Shown: positions 8,521 to 17,857, numbered from the stretch's first letter. The stretch is DNA of 64,000 nt from Vibrio rarus (GCF_024347075.1 NZ_AP024901.1:682001-746000), one strand, 5' to 3'. Numbers and translations: made by a program. Notes: generated by a model from the letters alone, not told the origin.

Positions 8521-8680
8521 TTAACTATGGCTGTCCATTAAACAGTGATCCACAAAACAACCGCCTTTTAGATTTTAACTATGGCTGTCTAGAAAATAGT
8601 CATGGCTGTCCACTAAACAGTGCTCCGCAAAACAATCGCCTTCTAGGTTTTAACTATGGCTGTCCGGCAAATAGTGTTCA
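8521..8680. repeat. Short-repeat cluster (TAACTATGGCTGTC family)
   Basis: Four copies of a unit beginning (TA)ACTATGGCTGTC or CATGGCTGTC occur at about 8521, 8577, 8601 and 8651. Two long copies (8521-8574 and 8600-8649) also share AAACAGTG, TCC.CAAAACAA and CGCCTT.TAG, and two short ones keep only the first part followed by AAATAGT. They fill most of the gap between the 83-residue gene and the TonB2 operon. I see no reading frame in it. Confidence 0.65.
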
Positions 8681-8709
8681 ATTCAGCTGCGAAAATACGT
8701 TGGTACTGA

Positions 8710-9882
8710 CTAGGGCTGTGTTAGTTGATTGAGATAGCGTATCCAACTTAACGTACTTTCACTGGTTTTGATTTGATTGGCCTTTTGCGCATAGTGCAGT
8801 GCTTGCGGAAACTTGCCTAAATGATAATAGGCATTCACACGACTAAGCTCTCTTCTGGCACTTCTTGTCACTTTGTCTAATTCCACTAATGCGGTCTGAT
8901 AATTTTTATTTGTCATCAAAAGCTGAATATAGGACCAGCGATACTGGCTGTCCAGACTCGTTGCTCGTGACCACGCTTGCAGAGCGTGTGACCAATATCT
9001 TGCTTGTTGCCAATATTGGGCTTCCATCGCGAGATCTTTGCCTTGACGGTTATCTTGTTTATTTAATCGATGCAGAATTTCAGCCGCTTTCTGAGGTACT
9101 TTTTGCTTGGCATACAATTGCGCCATTAATCGATATTGAGCATCACTTAATGCAAACCCTGCTCGTTCGTATTGCTTTAATGTGGCTAACGCTTGTGGAA
9201 AATTCTCAACCCTTAAATACAAATTCAGTGCTTGTAACCACCAGCGTGATTGCTTGGGCTCGAAACCTCTTAACATAAGTGTCGATTTTAGCGCGCTATG
9301 CCAACGCTGTAATGATAACTGCGCACCCAACTGTAAATTAAGCACAGGTACCGTCACTTTACCGCCACTGCTGTGATAACCACCGATAGCAGTGGTAACC
9401 TCCTGCCATTGTTGCTGTCGGTAATGACCTTGCGCAATGCGTAGCCAAATTGACTGGATACTTTTAGCATCAAGAACCTTATGCTGATTATTTTGTGCAA
9501 TCACCTGCTGATATGTCATTAACGCTTTGTCTGTGTGCCCATTAGATAACTGAATATCACCCAGCATACGTTGCGTTTCTATTTGTTGCTCAATGGGCAG
9601 CCCATTCACCTTTACCGCTTGAAATAATGCCTCTTCTGCTTGGATATTTTGTTTCTGTTGCCAATATAAAATACCCAGCATCCTTTGTACAACAGCGGTG
9701 TCATAGGCGTGTCTGCCTCGGATTTTTTCTAAGATCTGTATCGCGGTGGCATTGTTATCTTTACTTTGTAATTCATAGGCTTGGTGAACTTTACTGGCTA
9801 CCGAACGGCTTAGCTCTTGAGCATTAACCTGCATCGACAGCACACTAAACACCAAACTTAAAATAATCGCTAAATGTGTCAT
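8710..9882 (-). CDS. TPR protein of the TonB2 system
   Basis: This 390-residue exported protein has a signal peptide ending near residue 21 (SMQVNAQ) followed by tetratricopeptide-like helical repeats, for example EKIRGRHAYDTAVVQRMLGILYWQ and ATSLDSQYRWSYIQLLMTNKNYQTALVEL landmarks. It is the last gene of the TonB2 operon and its ATG overlaps the tonB2 stop (TAATG), so translation is coupled. In Vibrio cholerae the equivalent gene VC1543 closes the same operon. A role as periplasmic accessory to TonB2 energy transfer is inferred from position; the partner is unknown. Confidence 0.8.
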   Translation of the reverse strand: MTHLAIILSLVFSVLSMQVNAQELSRSVASKVHQAYELQSKDNNATAIQILEKIRGRHAYDTAVVQRMLGILYWQQKQNIQAEEALFQAVKVNGLPIEQQIETQRMLGDIQLSNGHTDKALMTYQQVIAQNNQHKVLDAKSIQSIWLRIAQGHYRQQQWQEVTTAIGGYHSSGGKVTVPVLNLQLGAQLSLQRWHSALKSTLMLRGFEPKQSRWWLQALNLYLRVENFPQALATLKQYERAGFALSDAQYRLMAQLYAKQKVPQKAAEILHRLNKQDNRQGKDLAMEAQYWQQARYWSHALQAWSRATSLDSQYRWSYIQLLMTNKNYQTALVELDKVTRSARRELSRVNAYYHLGKFPQALHYAQKANQIKTSESTLSWIRYLNQLTQP

Positions 9883-10505
9883 TATTGCAGTTTAAACTCC
9901 AACTTTAACGTCTGCCCTTTTCTTGCCGTGGCCTTTCCGTCCACGATAAGTGGTTGATACTTCCAACGCTGAAGGGCTCTTTTTGCCTCTCTGTCAAAAA
10001 TTCGCTTAGGTTGGCTCTGCTCTATTTGAATATCCGTTGGCCTGCCGTTTGGGTTGATCGTAAAGCTCATCACCACAAACCCTTCTATTTTTCGGCTCAG
10101 TGCCCGTGCAGGATACCTAGGTTCTACTCGACTCAGAGGCATCGCCTGTTGATTTTGCCCAATACTCAAAGGTCCAGGAGCTGAGATAGCAAGGCCTAAG
10201 ACCGAGGTATCAATGGACACTTGTGGCAGTTCAAAATGACTTAATGCCATTGGTGTACTCGAAACATTACTGGAATGACTGGATTTCATTTTGGGAGGCT
10301 GTACCTGCTTTGGTGGCGGTTCCGGCAACTGTCTTTGACGTCGTTGCACTTGGCTCTCTTGCTCCACTTGCACAATATCAAAACTCAATAATGGCTTAGT
10401 CACCTGCAAAGGCGTTTTACCTAAATTCACTAGCCAAGTCATAAAACCAAACACAAATACCGTCAGCAACAGCGCTATGGGCAGAGCAATAAATAGTCGT
10501 TTCAT
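9882..10505 (-). CDS. tonB2: TonB2 energy-transducing protein
   Basis: This 207-residue protein spans the inner membrane once near its start (residues about 5-25) and crosses the periplasm to deliver proton-motive energy to outer-membrane receptors. It has a short proline-rich segment (PEPPPKQVQPPK, about residue 60-72) and a C-terminal TonB domain: VEPRYPARALSRKIEGFVV followed by FDREAKRALQRWKYQP. Its length is that of TonB2 proteins, shorter than classic TonB1. It lies 9 bases after exbD2 and overlaps the TPR gene. It could serve both receptors in this window. Confidence 0.93.
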   Translation of the reverse strand: MKRLFIALPIALLLTVFVFGFMTWLVNLGKTPLQVTKPLLSFDIVQVEQESQVQRRQRQLPEPPPKQVQPPKMKSSHSSNVSSTPMALSHFELPQVSIDTSVLGLAISAPGPLSIGQNQQAMPLSRVEPRYPARALSRKIEGFVVMSFTINPNGRPTDIQIEQSQPKRIFDREAKRALQRWKYQPLIVDGKATARKGQTLKLEFKLQ

Positions 10506-10514
10506 TTATTGTCT

Positions 10515-10919
10515 CTATTTTGCCGTAGTGGCAAGGGCAATTTTTTCAATACCAGCCCCTTTCACCCCGTCCATCACTTCCACTACCGTTCCGTTAAACG
10601 CAAATTTATCCGCTTGAATGACCACAGAAGCGTCAGGTTTATCGATTAATAGATTCTCTAATGTCGCTTGTACGCGTTCAGAATCTACCAAACGTTTATC
10701 AATATACACTTGGTTACTATCGGTAATGGCAATAAAAATACTGGCATCTTGCTGGCTAGTTGCGTTTGCCGCTTGAGGACGGTTGACCTCAACTCCAGAC
10801 TCTCGAACAAAAGAACTGGTAACAATAAAAAAGATCAACATGATAAATACGATGTCGAGCATTGAGGTCATATCAACCTGCGCTTCTTCATTTTTCTCGC
10901 GACGTCGCCCTAATCTCAT
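10515..10919 (-). CDS. exbD2: ExbD2 biopolymer transport protein
   Basis: This 134-residue protein has one N-terminal membrane helix (MTSMLDIVFIMLIFFIVTSSF) carrying the conserved Asp of the ExbD/TolR proton path, then a periplasmic domain. With ExbB2 it forms the proton-driven motor for TonB2. It is in operon order TtpC, ExbB2, ExbD2, TonB2; a 33-base gap separates it from exbB2. Length is normal for ExbD. Confidence 0.93.
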   Translation of the reverse strand: MRLGRRREKNEEAQVDMTSMLDIVFIMLIFFIVTSSFVRESGVEVNRPQAANATSQQDASIFIAITDSNQVYIDKRLVDSERVQATLENLLIDKPDASVVIQADKFAFNGTVVEVMDGVKGAGIEKIALATTAK

Positions 10920-10952
10920 TGGAATAAAACCTCTAAATGCTTCACTAATTAA

Positions 10953-11510
10953 CTATTGAGTATGAATGCGCAACAAGCGCTCTAAATGCAGTTGTTTGCG
11001 ATCGGCCATTTCGCATAATCTCGAATATACAAACATACTCACCAAGGCGGCCACCATGCCGGCCATGGTTGGAATGGTGGCCATTGATATGCCCGCCGCC
11101 ATTAATCGAGGCTCACTATTTCCTTGTGCCGCCATCACGTCAAACACGGAAATCATACCGGTAACGGTTCCCAATAAACCCAGCATAGGAAACAGAGAAA
11201 TCAACACTTTCATTAAGGATAGCCACCGTTTAAGGGCTAACTCCGATTGCGCCAACCACGACTCTCTTTGCGATAAAGCAAACCATGAATGACGGTCAGT
11301 ACGTCCCTGCCACTGTAACACCCACTGTTGCTGGTATTGAGGAAAAACCCATACCAAGTACAGCACTCTATCCAGCACCAAAACCCAAAAAAACAGCATC
11401 ACAACCGCCAACCACCATAACACTGGGCCGCCACGAAACATTAACTGCTCAATTGAGTTAATAAGGCTAAGGTCGCTCAACCAAGTAAAATTGGTGACCA
11501 GATCAATCAT
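10953..11510 (-). CDS. exbB2: ExbB2 motor subunit
   Basis: This 185-residue MotA/TolQ/ExbB protein has three membrane segments: an early one (VLWWLAVVMLFFWVLVLDRV) and two late ones (LISLFPMLGLLGTVTGMISV and the TIPTMAGMVAALVSMFVY region). The LGLLGTVTGMI signature is exact for the family. It is shorter than ExbB1 (about 230), as TonB2-linked ExbB2 proteins are. Its ATG overlaps the ttpC stop as TAATG. Confidence 0.93.
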   Translation of the reverse strand: MIDLVTNFTWLSDLSLINSIEQLMFRGGPVLWWLAVVMLFFWVLVLDRVLYLVWVFPQYQQQWVLQWQGRTDRHSWFALSQRESWLAQSELALKRWLSLMKVLISLFPMLGLLGTVTGMISVFDVMAAQGNSEPRLMAAGISMATIPTMAGMVAALVSMFVYSRLCEMADRKQLHLERLLRIHTQ

Positions 11511-12886
11511 TAGCCCAGACTCACCGAGTTTGCTAATGAAACTGAATTAACACCTTGCTTTGCTTGCTGCTCCGCGCTCTGTGCAACCAGGCCGACCCCT
11601 TGCTTCTCAATCACATTACGAATGCTCGTAGATAAGCTAGATAACATATTATGCACCAGCAACAGAGGCATCGCTGCCACTAAACCTAGTACGGTCGTGA
11701 TCAAGGCCATGGAGATACCACCCGCCATGATGCGCGGATCCGCATTACCAAACTGAGTGATGGTTTGGAAGGTATCAATCATGCCAGTGACTGTACCCAG
11801 TAGCCCCAACATAGGCGCAATCGCCGCCAGCAATTTCACCGTTGAAATGCCTTTATCTAATTGCTCTTGCTCATCCATCACCGCTTCTAATAAGCGAAGC
11901 TCTAATGCCTCAATAGTGGGGCTCTCATCCACGTTATGCACTAAAATAATACGCCCCAGAGGGTTATCAGCTGTCGGTGTCTCTACCTGCTTCAATTGCT
12001 TATTAATCTTGGCTCTGATCGCCACTAACACCATAGAACGGTATCCGCCAATGAGCAGGCCAATGGCTAACAAACTCAGGATGATTTTACCCACAACGCC
12101 ACCTTGTTGGATGCGTTGCATTATGGTGGGGTTATTGGCTAATTGTTCAAGTAACGCGCCGCGCGTGGCATCAATGGAAACTGGCGTCGTACCGTGAGTC
12201 AGATCAGATGACACAGATAAAGCGTTGCTGGGTTGCACCAAATAAGATGTCGCCCTTTGTTTAGCCGTATCCCATGCTAAATAGCCATTCTCATCAGCAA
12301 GAGCAAACGCCCCCATACGTAAAACACGCTTGTTATGCACTTCACCCGCACCATTCACATAGGGCACGGTAAGTAACGAGGCTTGCGCACCATTGCTAAT
12401 TTGATTCTCATAGGCGTGCCACAAACCGTATAACTGATCTTTAGAAGGGATGGACTTAGCATCAATAATGGCCTGAATGAGGTGAATATCCTCATCTAAA
12501 CCAATTGAGGCCACCGAACGTGATTGCTCTAACTGAACATCTTTAGCCCCTTGACGCACCACGCCAAAGATCTCCCCTAAACTGCCCGTAGCTAAAGTCA
12601 GTTGCTTCTCTTTATCCGCTAATGTTTGCTCGTTTTCATCAAATTGCTTAGTTAATGATTCGATGCTTTTATTCAGTGTCTTACGCTGCGCAAGTAACGC
12701 CTTATATTCACGTTTAAGTTGTTGCTCTTTATCTTTAAAAATTTGTTCGCGCTGTTGGTTTTGTTTCAGCTCCACCTGCTTAGCTGTCACTGTTTGTTTC
12801 AGCAAGTCCTGATTGGCATAACTCGCAGTAGCTGAAAATAGAGACATCACTAGCAAAGTGATCATAATATTGGAAGATTTCATCAC
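11510..12886 (-). CDS. ttpC: TtpC, ExbB-like component of the TonB2 complex
   Basis: This 458-residue protein has a signal peptide, a long periplasmic coiled coil (about residues 30-100, heptads rich in Gln, Lys and Leu), a globular periplasmic part, then a membrane domain with a TolQ/ExbB core (LLAAIAPMLGLLGTVTGMIDTF and ALITTVLGLVAAMPLLLVHN landmarks). TtpC is known to be needed for TonB2 systems of Vibrio, in addition to ExbB2. It overlaps DUF3450 upstream by four bases (ATGA) and exbB2 downstream. Confidence 0.92.
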   Translation of the reverse strand: MMKSSNIMITLLVMSLFSATASYANQDLLKQTVTAKQVELKQNQQREQIFKDKEQQLKREYKALLAQRKTLNKSIESLTKQFDENEQTLADKEKQLTLATGSLGEIFGVVRQGAKDVQLEQSRSVASIGLDEDIHLIQAIIDAKSIPSKDQLYGLWHAYENQISNGAQASLLTVPYVNGAGEVHNKRVLRMGAFALADENGYLAWDTAKQRATSYLVQPSNALSVSSDLTHGTTPVSIDATRGALLEQLANNPTIMQRIQQGGVVGKIILSLLAIGLLIGGYRSMVLVAIRAKINKQLKQVETPTADNPLGRIILVHNVDESPTIEALELRLLEAVMDEQEQLDKGISTVKLLAAIAPMLGLLGTVTGMIDTFQTITQFGNADPRIMAGGISMALITTVLGLVAAMPLLLVHNMLSSLSTSIRNVIEKQGVGLVAQSAEQQAKQGVNSVSLANSVSLG

Positions 12887-13665
12887 TTACTGCCCTCGCT
12901 TTTAGCAACAGACACAGGCAAGACTAATAACGAAGGTGACGCTTGTTTGGCCGCCACATCAAACGCCTTATCAATATAATGACCTATGCTTCGGTCTTGA
13001 GCTATCCACATTTTTTGGCTGTTATCCCAAGCCCAATATCCTTGATGATCTTTAGAGCGAGCCACTAATGAAATACGCCCAAGGTACAGCTTTTCAACAA
13101 TAATGGATTGACCATCGATGACAATAGAACCTGAATACGCGGCCATCTTAGTGCCGTAATCCATTTCAATCTGATACGCCTCAAGAATACGGCGATACTT
13201 TTCAGCATCACTAATATCAGCCTGGGTCATCATAGTGGTAAGTTTTTCTAATCGCGCATGGCGCATAGCGCTACGAATAGGACGATCGTTTTGCAAAACG
13301 GTCTTTAACCCGTCGAGCATGGCGTACATTAATGGCACTATGCTCTGTCTTATTTCATCTATTTGCGCTATTTGTTGGTGATAACTGTTAATTTCAGCAG
13401 ATTGGCTAGTAATAAGGCCATTAAGGTGAGTTTGATACACCTTTAGATTATTGATCTCTTGTTGTAGAGCCGCAATATCCCCTGCTAACTTTATGGATTC
13501 ATCACTACTTTTAGCCACTTTGGTTTGGCTATCAGCTGCATTTTTGGTGATCTGAGTTTCTATATTCTGTGATTTTTGCAAATTGGATTGCTGAGAGGCA
13601 AAAGCCAAAGTGCTTAATATAGATAGGCTTGCAACTAACATCGCTCGCACTGATTTGTGGTTCAT
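12883..13665 (-). CDS. DUF3450 periplasmic coiled-coil protein of the TonB2 operon
   Basis: The likely start is the Met at 13665 (MNHKSVRAML), which has a GAGAT ribosome site and a clean signal peptide ending STLAFAS; the longer frame upstream adds 18 residues without a site. The protein is 260 residues. A coiled coil of about 90 residues follows the signal, then a compact domain with ERSIGHYID-like end. DUF3450 is the standard first gene of vibrio TonB2 operons (VC1548 equivalent). Its function is not settled; it may brace TtpC in the periplasm. Confidence 0.85.
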   Translation of the reverse strand: MNHKSVRAMLVASLSILSTLAFASQQSNLQKSQNIETQITKNAADSQTKVAKSSDESIKLAGDIAALQQEINNLKVYQTHLNGLITSQSAEINSYHQQIAQIDEIRQSIVPLMYAMLDGLKTVLQNDRPIRSAMRHARLEKLTTMMTQADISDAEKYRRILEAYQIEMDYGTKMAAYSGSIVIDGQSIIVEKLYLGRISLVARSKDHQGYWAWDNSQKMWIAQDRSIGHYIDKAFDVAAKQASPSLLVLPVSVAKSEGSK

Positions 13666-13890
13666 ATTTATCTCATTAAATCTTTGATTTAGCTTATTTT
13701 TAATACGGCATGCCACCAAAGTGAGTGTGTGCCCACGCCATTACTGCACTTACTATGATGATGAATTCTGCGAACTAATACCTGAGCATATAATACAAGA
13801 AAACCTTGCTGAGATATTTTGATTCATCCTTTTTTAGCAAGGTATATTTCATTTAAAGTATTGAAACGCTTATATTATGCCATTAACGCA

Positions 13891-13909
13891 AATGAGAAGC
13901 GATATTATT
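13891..13909. promoter_or_regulatory. Fur-box-like site before the TonB2 operon
   Basis: Read on the minus strand the site is AATAATATCGCTTCTCATT. It matches about 14-15 of 19 positions of the vibrio-type Fur consensus AATGATAATNATTCTCATT. It lies about 225 bases before the DUF3450 start and 130 bases before the divergent yegD start. Iron control of TonB2 genes would be expected, but the distance and partial match keep this tentative. Confidence 0.4.
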
Positions 13910-14042
13910 TAAACCGAATATCGTTATACTAAAGATAAACCACAAGTGATGCAATAAGATTACATTTTTCCCCTATCACTTGACCCAACAAAGCCAAACA
14001 GTGTTTAATTGCGCCCCTGTTATCGGTGACTCGGACTGTAAG

Positions 14043-15410
14043 ATGCAAAAACAAACAGTGGCAATAGGTTTTGATTATGGCACAGCAAACTGCTCTGTCG
14101 CCCATATTAGAGATAACCAAGCTATTCAAATCCCCTTAGCCAATGGGGAGAAATATATCTCATCCACACTGTGCGCACCCACCTCTGAATCCGTGTCTGA
14201 ATATCTATTTCGCAATAAAAATATCTTACCGATCACGGATACAGGTAAAGCCATATTAAAACGCGCCATTCGCACCAATCTCGAAGAAGGGATTGATGTA
14301 CTGGAAGAGGAAGTACTGTTTGGCCAACCCGCTCTGGATTTGTACTTACAAGATCCAAAAGATGTGTACTACATCAAATCCCCTAAATCTTTCCTTGGTG
14401 CTCGTGGATTAAAAGATGTGCAACTGGCCTTTTTTGAAGATTTGGTCTGCGCCATGATGGAAAACGTAAAATCCCAAGCAGAAGCCACGTTACAGCAAGA
14501 TCTCCACGATACGGTTATTGGTCGTCCGGTGAATTTCTTAGGCCGTGGTGGCGAGGAATCCAATCAACAGGCGCAAGATATTTTACTTCGCGCCGCAACG
14601 CGAGCAGGCTTTAAAAATGTAGAGTTTCAATTTGAGCCAGTGGCCGCAGGACTCGATTACGAAAGCAGCCTGACACAAAATCTCAACGTATTAGTGGTCG
14701 ATATTGGTGGGGGAACCACCGACTGTTCCATGATCCAAATGGGGCCGTCTTGGGTAGGGAAAAGGGATAGAACACAGACGTTACTCGGGCACACAGGTCA
14801 GATGGTTGGCGGAAATGATCTGGATATACATATTGCTTTTAAACATTTTATGACCGAATTTGGCAAAGGTAGCCGTAAACACTCTGGCCTTGAAATACCC
14901 ATTAGCCAGTTTTGGCACTCTATTTTGATCAACAATGTACAAGCTCAACGTGAATTTTACAGTAAAGAAAATCTCGCCTTCTTAAAGCAGTTGCGCAGAG
15001 AGGCACAGCAACCAAGCAAACTCGCTCGCATGCTTGAGGTTCATCAAGGGGCACTAGGATATGGCATTGTCTCACAAGCAGAAAATGCCAAAATCGCCCT
15101 CTCAGACAGCCCCTCTTTTGAGGCGACCATTAATTTACTCAGTGAAGTCATTACCATCCCTATGCGCCAAAAAGAGATGGAACAAGCCATTAGCGTGCCC
15201 AAGGAAAAAATCTGCAAATTAGTGCTAGAGGCAGTGCGCCAATCTCAAATTACTCCAGATGTGGTTTTTATGACCGGTGGCTCAGCGCGCTCTCGAGTAT
15301 TGCGAGAGGCGGTAGAAAACCTATTACCTAAGGTGCCCATCGTCAGCGGTAACTACTTTGGCTCTGTCACCTCTGGCTTAGCTCGTTGGGCGCAGGTCTG
15401 CTTTAAATAA
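14043..15410 (+). CDS. yegD: YegD, Hsp70-family ATPase-like protein
   Basis: This 455-residue protein matches Escherichia coli YegD in length and in motifs: GFDYGTANCSVA at the start (phosphate 1), KSPKSFLGA, DTVIGRPVNF, FEPVAAGLDYE, VLVVDIGGGTTDCSM (phosphate 2) and VVFMTGGSARSRVLR near the end (adenosine site). It has the actin-like ATPase fold of DnaK but lacks the substrate-binding domain. A TTG start at 13980 would add 21 unconserved residues; the ATG at 14043 places the phosphate-1 motif at residue 9 as in the family. Its client is unknown. It is divergent from the TonB2 operon. Confidence 0.9.
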   Translation: MQKQTVAIGFDYGTANCSVAHIRDNQAIQIPLANGEKYISSTLCAPTSESVSEYLFRNKNILPITDTGKAILKRAIRTNLEEGIDVLEEEVLFGQPALDLYLQDPKDVYYIKSPKSFLGARGLKDVQLAFFEDLVCAMMENVKSQAEATLQQDLHDTVIGRPVNFLGRGGEESNQQAQDILLRAATRAGFKNVEFQFEPVAAGLDYESSLTQNLNVLVVDIGGGTTDCSMIQMGPSWVGKRDRTQTLLGHTGQMVGGNDLDIHIAFKHFMTEFGKGSRKHSGLEIPISQFWHSILINNVQAQREFYSKENLAFLKQLRREAQQPSKLARMLEVHQGALGYGIVSQAENAKIALSDSPSFEATINLLSEVITIPMRQKEMEQAISVPKEKICKLVLEAVRQSQITPDVVFMTGGSARSRVLREAVENLLPKVPIVSGNYFGSVTSGLARWAQVCFK

Positions 15411-15623
15411 CTTGCTATGCCTCTGATTACATACTCTCGATCACATAGTATGCATTCTAATGTGTAGCTAAGCACCCAAGTTAGTTAAAATTTTCAAATA
15501 CTGGGCTTTAAGTAGTGTGCATCTTTGTGACTGAGCTTTCGATATGCACTCTTTTTGATAACTAAGACGTTTAAAGCTAAGATTAATGATAAAGGTTCCG
15601 CTGTTACTGTTGTAAGGATCGCC

Positions 15624-15785
15624 ATGAACATGAAGCCCATTCAATTTGTTATTCTCGGTGTCATTGTAGGCTTTTTTATGAACGGCCTATACGATGCCTC
15701 ACAAGATGCTCAACAAACCGATCAAGTGGCACGTCAAGAACAAATAACGTTTGCCAATTGCGCCATTGAAGCCAAAGACTCGTAA
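15624..15785 (+). CDS. Small single-pass membrane protein (53 residues)
   Basis: The start is MNMKPIQ at 15624, preceded by AAGGA five bases away; an upstream in-frame Met at 15555 lacks such a site. One hydrophobic helix (FVILGVIVGFFMNGLYD) is followed by a polar, Gln- and Asp-rich tail with a single Cys. I do not recognise the family. It lies between yegD and the convergent protease gene. Confidence 0.6.
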   Translation: MNMKPIQFVILGVIVGFFMNGLYDASQDAQQTDQVARQEQITFANCAIEAKDS

Positions 15786-15796
15786 ATGGCGTAATT

Positions 15797-16819
15797 TTAC
15801 GGCAATAACGTCCGTCGTCGACCTAGCCACACAATGCATAACCAAAACCAACCTATAGCCCCAGCTGACTGCGTTGCAAAATCGTCAGAGTCCTCTTCGG
15901 GCGTATAATTTTCTCGGTCAAACTCCGTTACAATAATTTTTGGTGTTACTCGCCCATCCAATACAGCGGCAATCCATTGTCGATACTCCGCCACTTCGAT
16001 ATACGCTGAGGAGTAGTCGGCATCCGGATCACCACACTGTGAAGGGCCAAAACTCGTAATGCCCACCTGAATGTACTGGCTACCATCATACCAATACAAT
16101 GGCCCCCCAGAATCTCCACCACATGTAGAATCTAATAACCCGCTAACACTGTTAAAGGCACCTTGTAAGCACAGCTGGTTACTGCTGATATTTGCTGATG
16201 CACATTGCATGTTAGAAAGTAGAGTCTGTGTAACACCTTGCAGTGCTTGCGTATCATCGCTACTAGAGCGCGTATAACCATGGCCGATCACTGTCATGGG
16301 GGTACCCACAATATCGTATCTGGCTTTATCGCTTAATGTGGCTAACTGAGCATAATCTGCCGAACTCACCGCCATTGGCTGTTCTAATTTAATGATGGCA
16401 ATGTCATCAGGCCAACTTGCAGACGCACTATCAACAAATGTATCTGGGTAATAGAACTCACTGCCACGAATTAATTCTACTTGTTCTAAACCGCGAAAGG
16501 GGCTGAAGATTTGCTGTTCATGTTGCAATTGCGGTGCAATAGAGGTGTATGTGTAGTAGTAAGAGTCCCCCTCTACACAATGGGCCGCGGTGAGTACATG
16601 GTATGGGTCGAGAATCGTTCCGCCACAATAATTTTGATAAAGGCCCGATGAGTCAAACTGATCAAAAAACAGGCTCACAAAGGAGGGGAAAGTTTGCACC
16701 GATACCTCACTGCCATTGACAATGTAGGTGCTTGCGTCACCTTCGGCAGTACTGGCTTTAACAGGAGTGAGAACGACCGTCATACAAATCGCTATTTGCA
16801 ATGCCATCCGTACATTCAT
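15797..16819 (-). CDS. Secreted trypsin-like serine protease with GlyGly-CTERM-like tail
   Basis: This 340-residue S1-family protease has a signal peptide (to about residue 23), an activation-like IVNGSEV, and the triad: His in VLTAAHCVEG, Asp in WPDDIAIIKL, Ser in CGGDSGGPL. Six cysteines can pair. The C-terminus AGAIGWFWLCIVWLGRRR is a membrane segment followed by arginines, resembling the GlyGly-CTERM signal that rhombosortase cuts on type II-secreted vibrio proteases (VesA, VesB, VesC). An ungapped alignment puts Ser rather than Asp at the specificity position 189, so trypsin-like preference is uncertain. A strong GGAGG site precedes the start. Confidence 0.88.
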   Translation of the reverse strand: MNVRMALQIAICMTVVLTPVKASTAEGDASTYIVNGSEVSVQTFPSFVSLFFDQFDSSGLYQNYCGGTILDPYHVLTAAHCVEGDSYYYTYTSIAPQLQHEQQIFSPFRGLEQVELIRGSEFYYPDTFVDSASASWPDDIAIIKLEQPMAVSSADYAQLATLSDKARYDIVGTPMTVIGHGYTRSSSDDTQALQGVTQTLLSNMQCASANISSNQLCLQGAFNSVSGLLDSTCGGDSGGPLYWYDGSQYIQVGITSFGPSQCGDPDADYSSAYIEVAEYRQWIAAVLDGRVTPKIIVTEFDRENYTPEEDSDDFATQSAGAIGWFWLCIVWLGRRRTLLP

Positions 16820-17042
16820 ACCTTAATCCTCCATACCACTTTCAATTTGTTCATCATTGATCAGGTAAAAATGCCCTTTCAATAACAATAAATTAAACAG
16901 AATTATCACCAAATTGTAGCAATATAGTAACAAATATAAAGTTGAACACAATAAGATAGATAGGATTAACTGCGCAACAAAACACATCTTACTGTGCTTC
17001 GTTATACTCAATAGCGGTAGGAAAGTTCACAATAGAACATAA

Positions 17043-17073
17043 AAAAAACGCAGCGACCATAAGCCACTGCGTT
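17043..17073 (-). terminator. Terminator of efpL
   Basis: On the minus strand a 7-base stem, AACGCAG/CTGCGTT, is followed by a run of eight T, 27 bases past the efpL stop. It is a standard intrinsic terminator. Confidence 0.85.
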
Positions 17074-17099
17074 TACTGTGTACTGAAAGACGAGCGGGT

Positions 17100-17672
17100 T
17101 TATTTATCCGCGCGGCCCATGAATGATTTATCGGAAGTATTAACGCGAACTTTCTCACCGCCAGCAATGTATTCTGGTACTTGAATGATAAGACCTGTTG
17201 TTAGCGTTGCAGGTTTAGTACGCGCTGCAGCCGATGCCCCTTTAATGGAAGGGTCAGTTTCAATAATTTCTAACTCAACGACTGATGGAAGTTCCAGTGC
17301 CACTGGGTTGCCATCCACAAGCAATACAAAGATACCTTGAGTCTCTTCATTGATGAACTGAAGTTCTTCTTCAATGCTCTCTTGGTTAAAGTTATACGGC
17401 GTATAATCTTCGCTATCCATAAATACATATTCATCACCATCGATGTATGAAAATGTTGAAGGGTGGCGACTGAAATCAGCAAGGTTAATGATTTCATCGG
17501 CTTTAAAGCTTTCATCCGCCTTCGCCCCTGTTGCGACATCATACATACGCATACGGTACAAACTAGCTCCAGCACGACCACTTGGTGTTAGTTTATTGAT
17601 TTCTTTAACGAAGTACACTTTACCGTTGTGCTCAATCGCTGCACTTTTTTTGATTTCACTTGCCTTAGGCAT
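17100..17672 (-). CDS. efpL: EfpL (YeiP), elongation factor P-like protein
   Basis: This 190-residue three-domain protein matches YeiP/EfpL in length and sequence. The N-terminal KOW-like domain starts MPKASEIKK and carries the tip loop [13 protein letters not shown], with Arg rather than the modified Lys of EF-P. Then follow [18 protein letters not shown] and the C-terminal motif [26 protein letters not shown]. The family relieves ribosome stalls at proline-containing motifs in the E-site region. It stands as a single gene with its own terminator. Confidence 0.95.
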   Translation of the reverse strand: MPKASEIKKSAAIEHNGKVYFVKEINKLTPSGRAGASLYRMRMYDVATGAKADESFKADEIINLADFSRHPSTFSYIDGDEYVFMDSEDYTPYNFNQESIEEELQFINEETQGIFVLLVDGNPVALELPSVVELEIIETDPSIKGASAAARTKPATLTTGLIIQVPEYIAGGEKVRVNTSDKSFMGRADK

Positions 17673-17811
17673 GATGGTTCCCTTGTCTCATTAAGATCGT
17701 TCCTTGCAGAGTATACAAGGTCAAAAAGCGTTGATCACCCTCTAGTGATTAATTGTGACTGATATAGACAAAATCAGCTTAATTATATGAAAAGACATTA
17801 AATGACACGCA

Positions 17812-17838
17812 TAAAAAAACGCTCAAAGAATGAGCGCT
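17812..17838 (-). terminator. Terminator of the M42 peptidase gene
   Basis: On the minus strand CGCTCA/TGAGCG (perfect six-base stem, five-base loop) is followed by seven T. It lies 20 bases past the stop. Confidence 0.85.
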
Positions 17839-17857
17839 TTATCTTCAAGGCGTTAAA

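Noticed and set aside
8521..8680. Integron attC sites
   Set aside because: The repeats lack the paired R and L boxes and the length of vibrio attC repeats.
11757..12197. 146-codon plus-strand frame inside ttpC
   Set aside because: It mirrors the ttpC coding frame and has Ser- and Asn-rich composition typical of a shadow.
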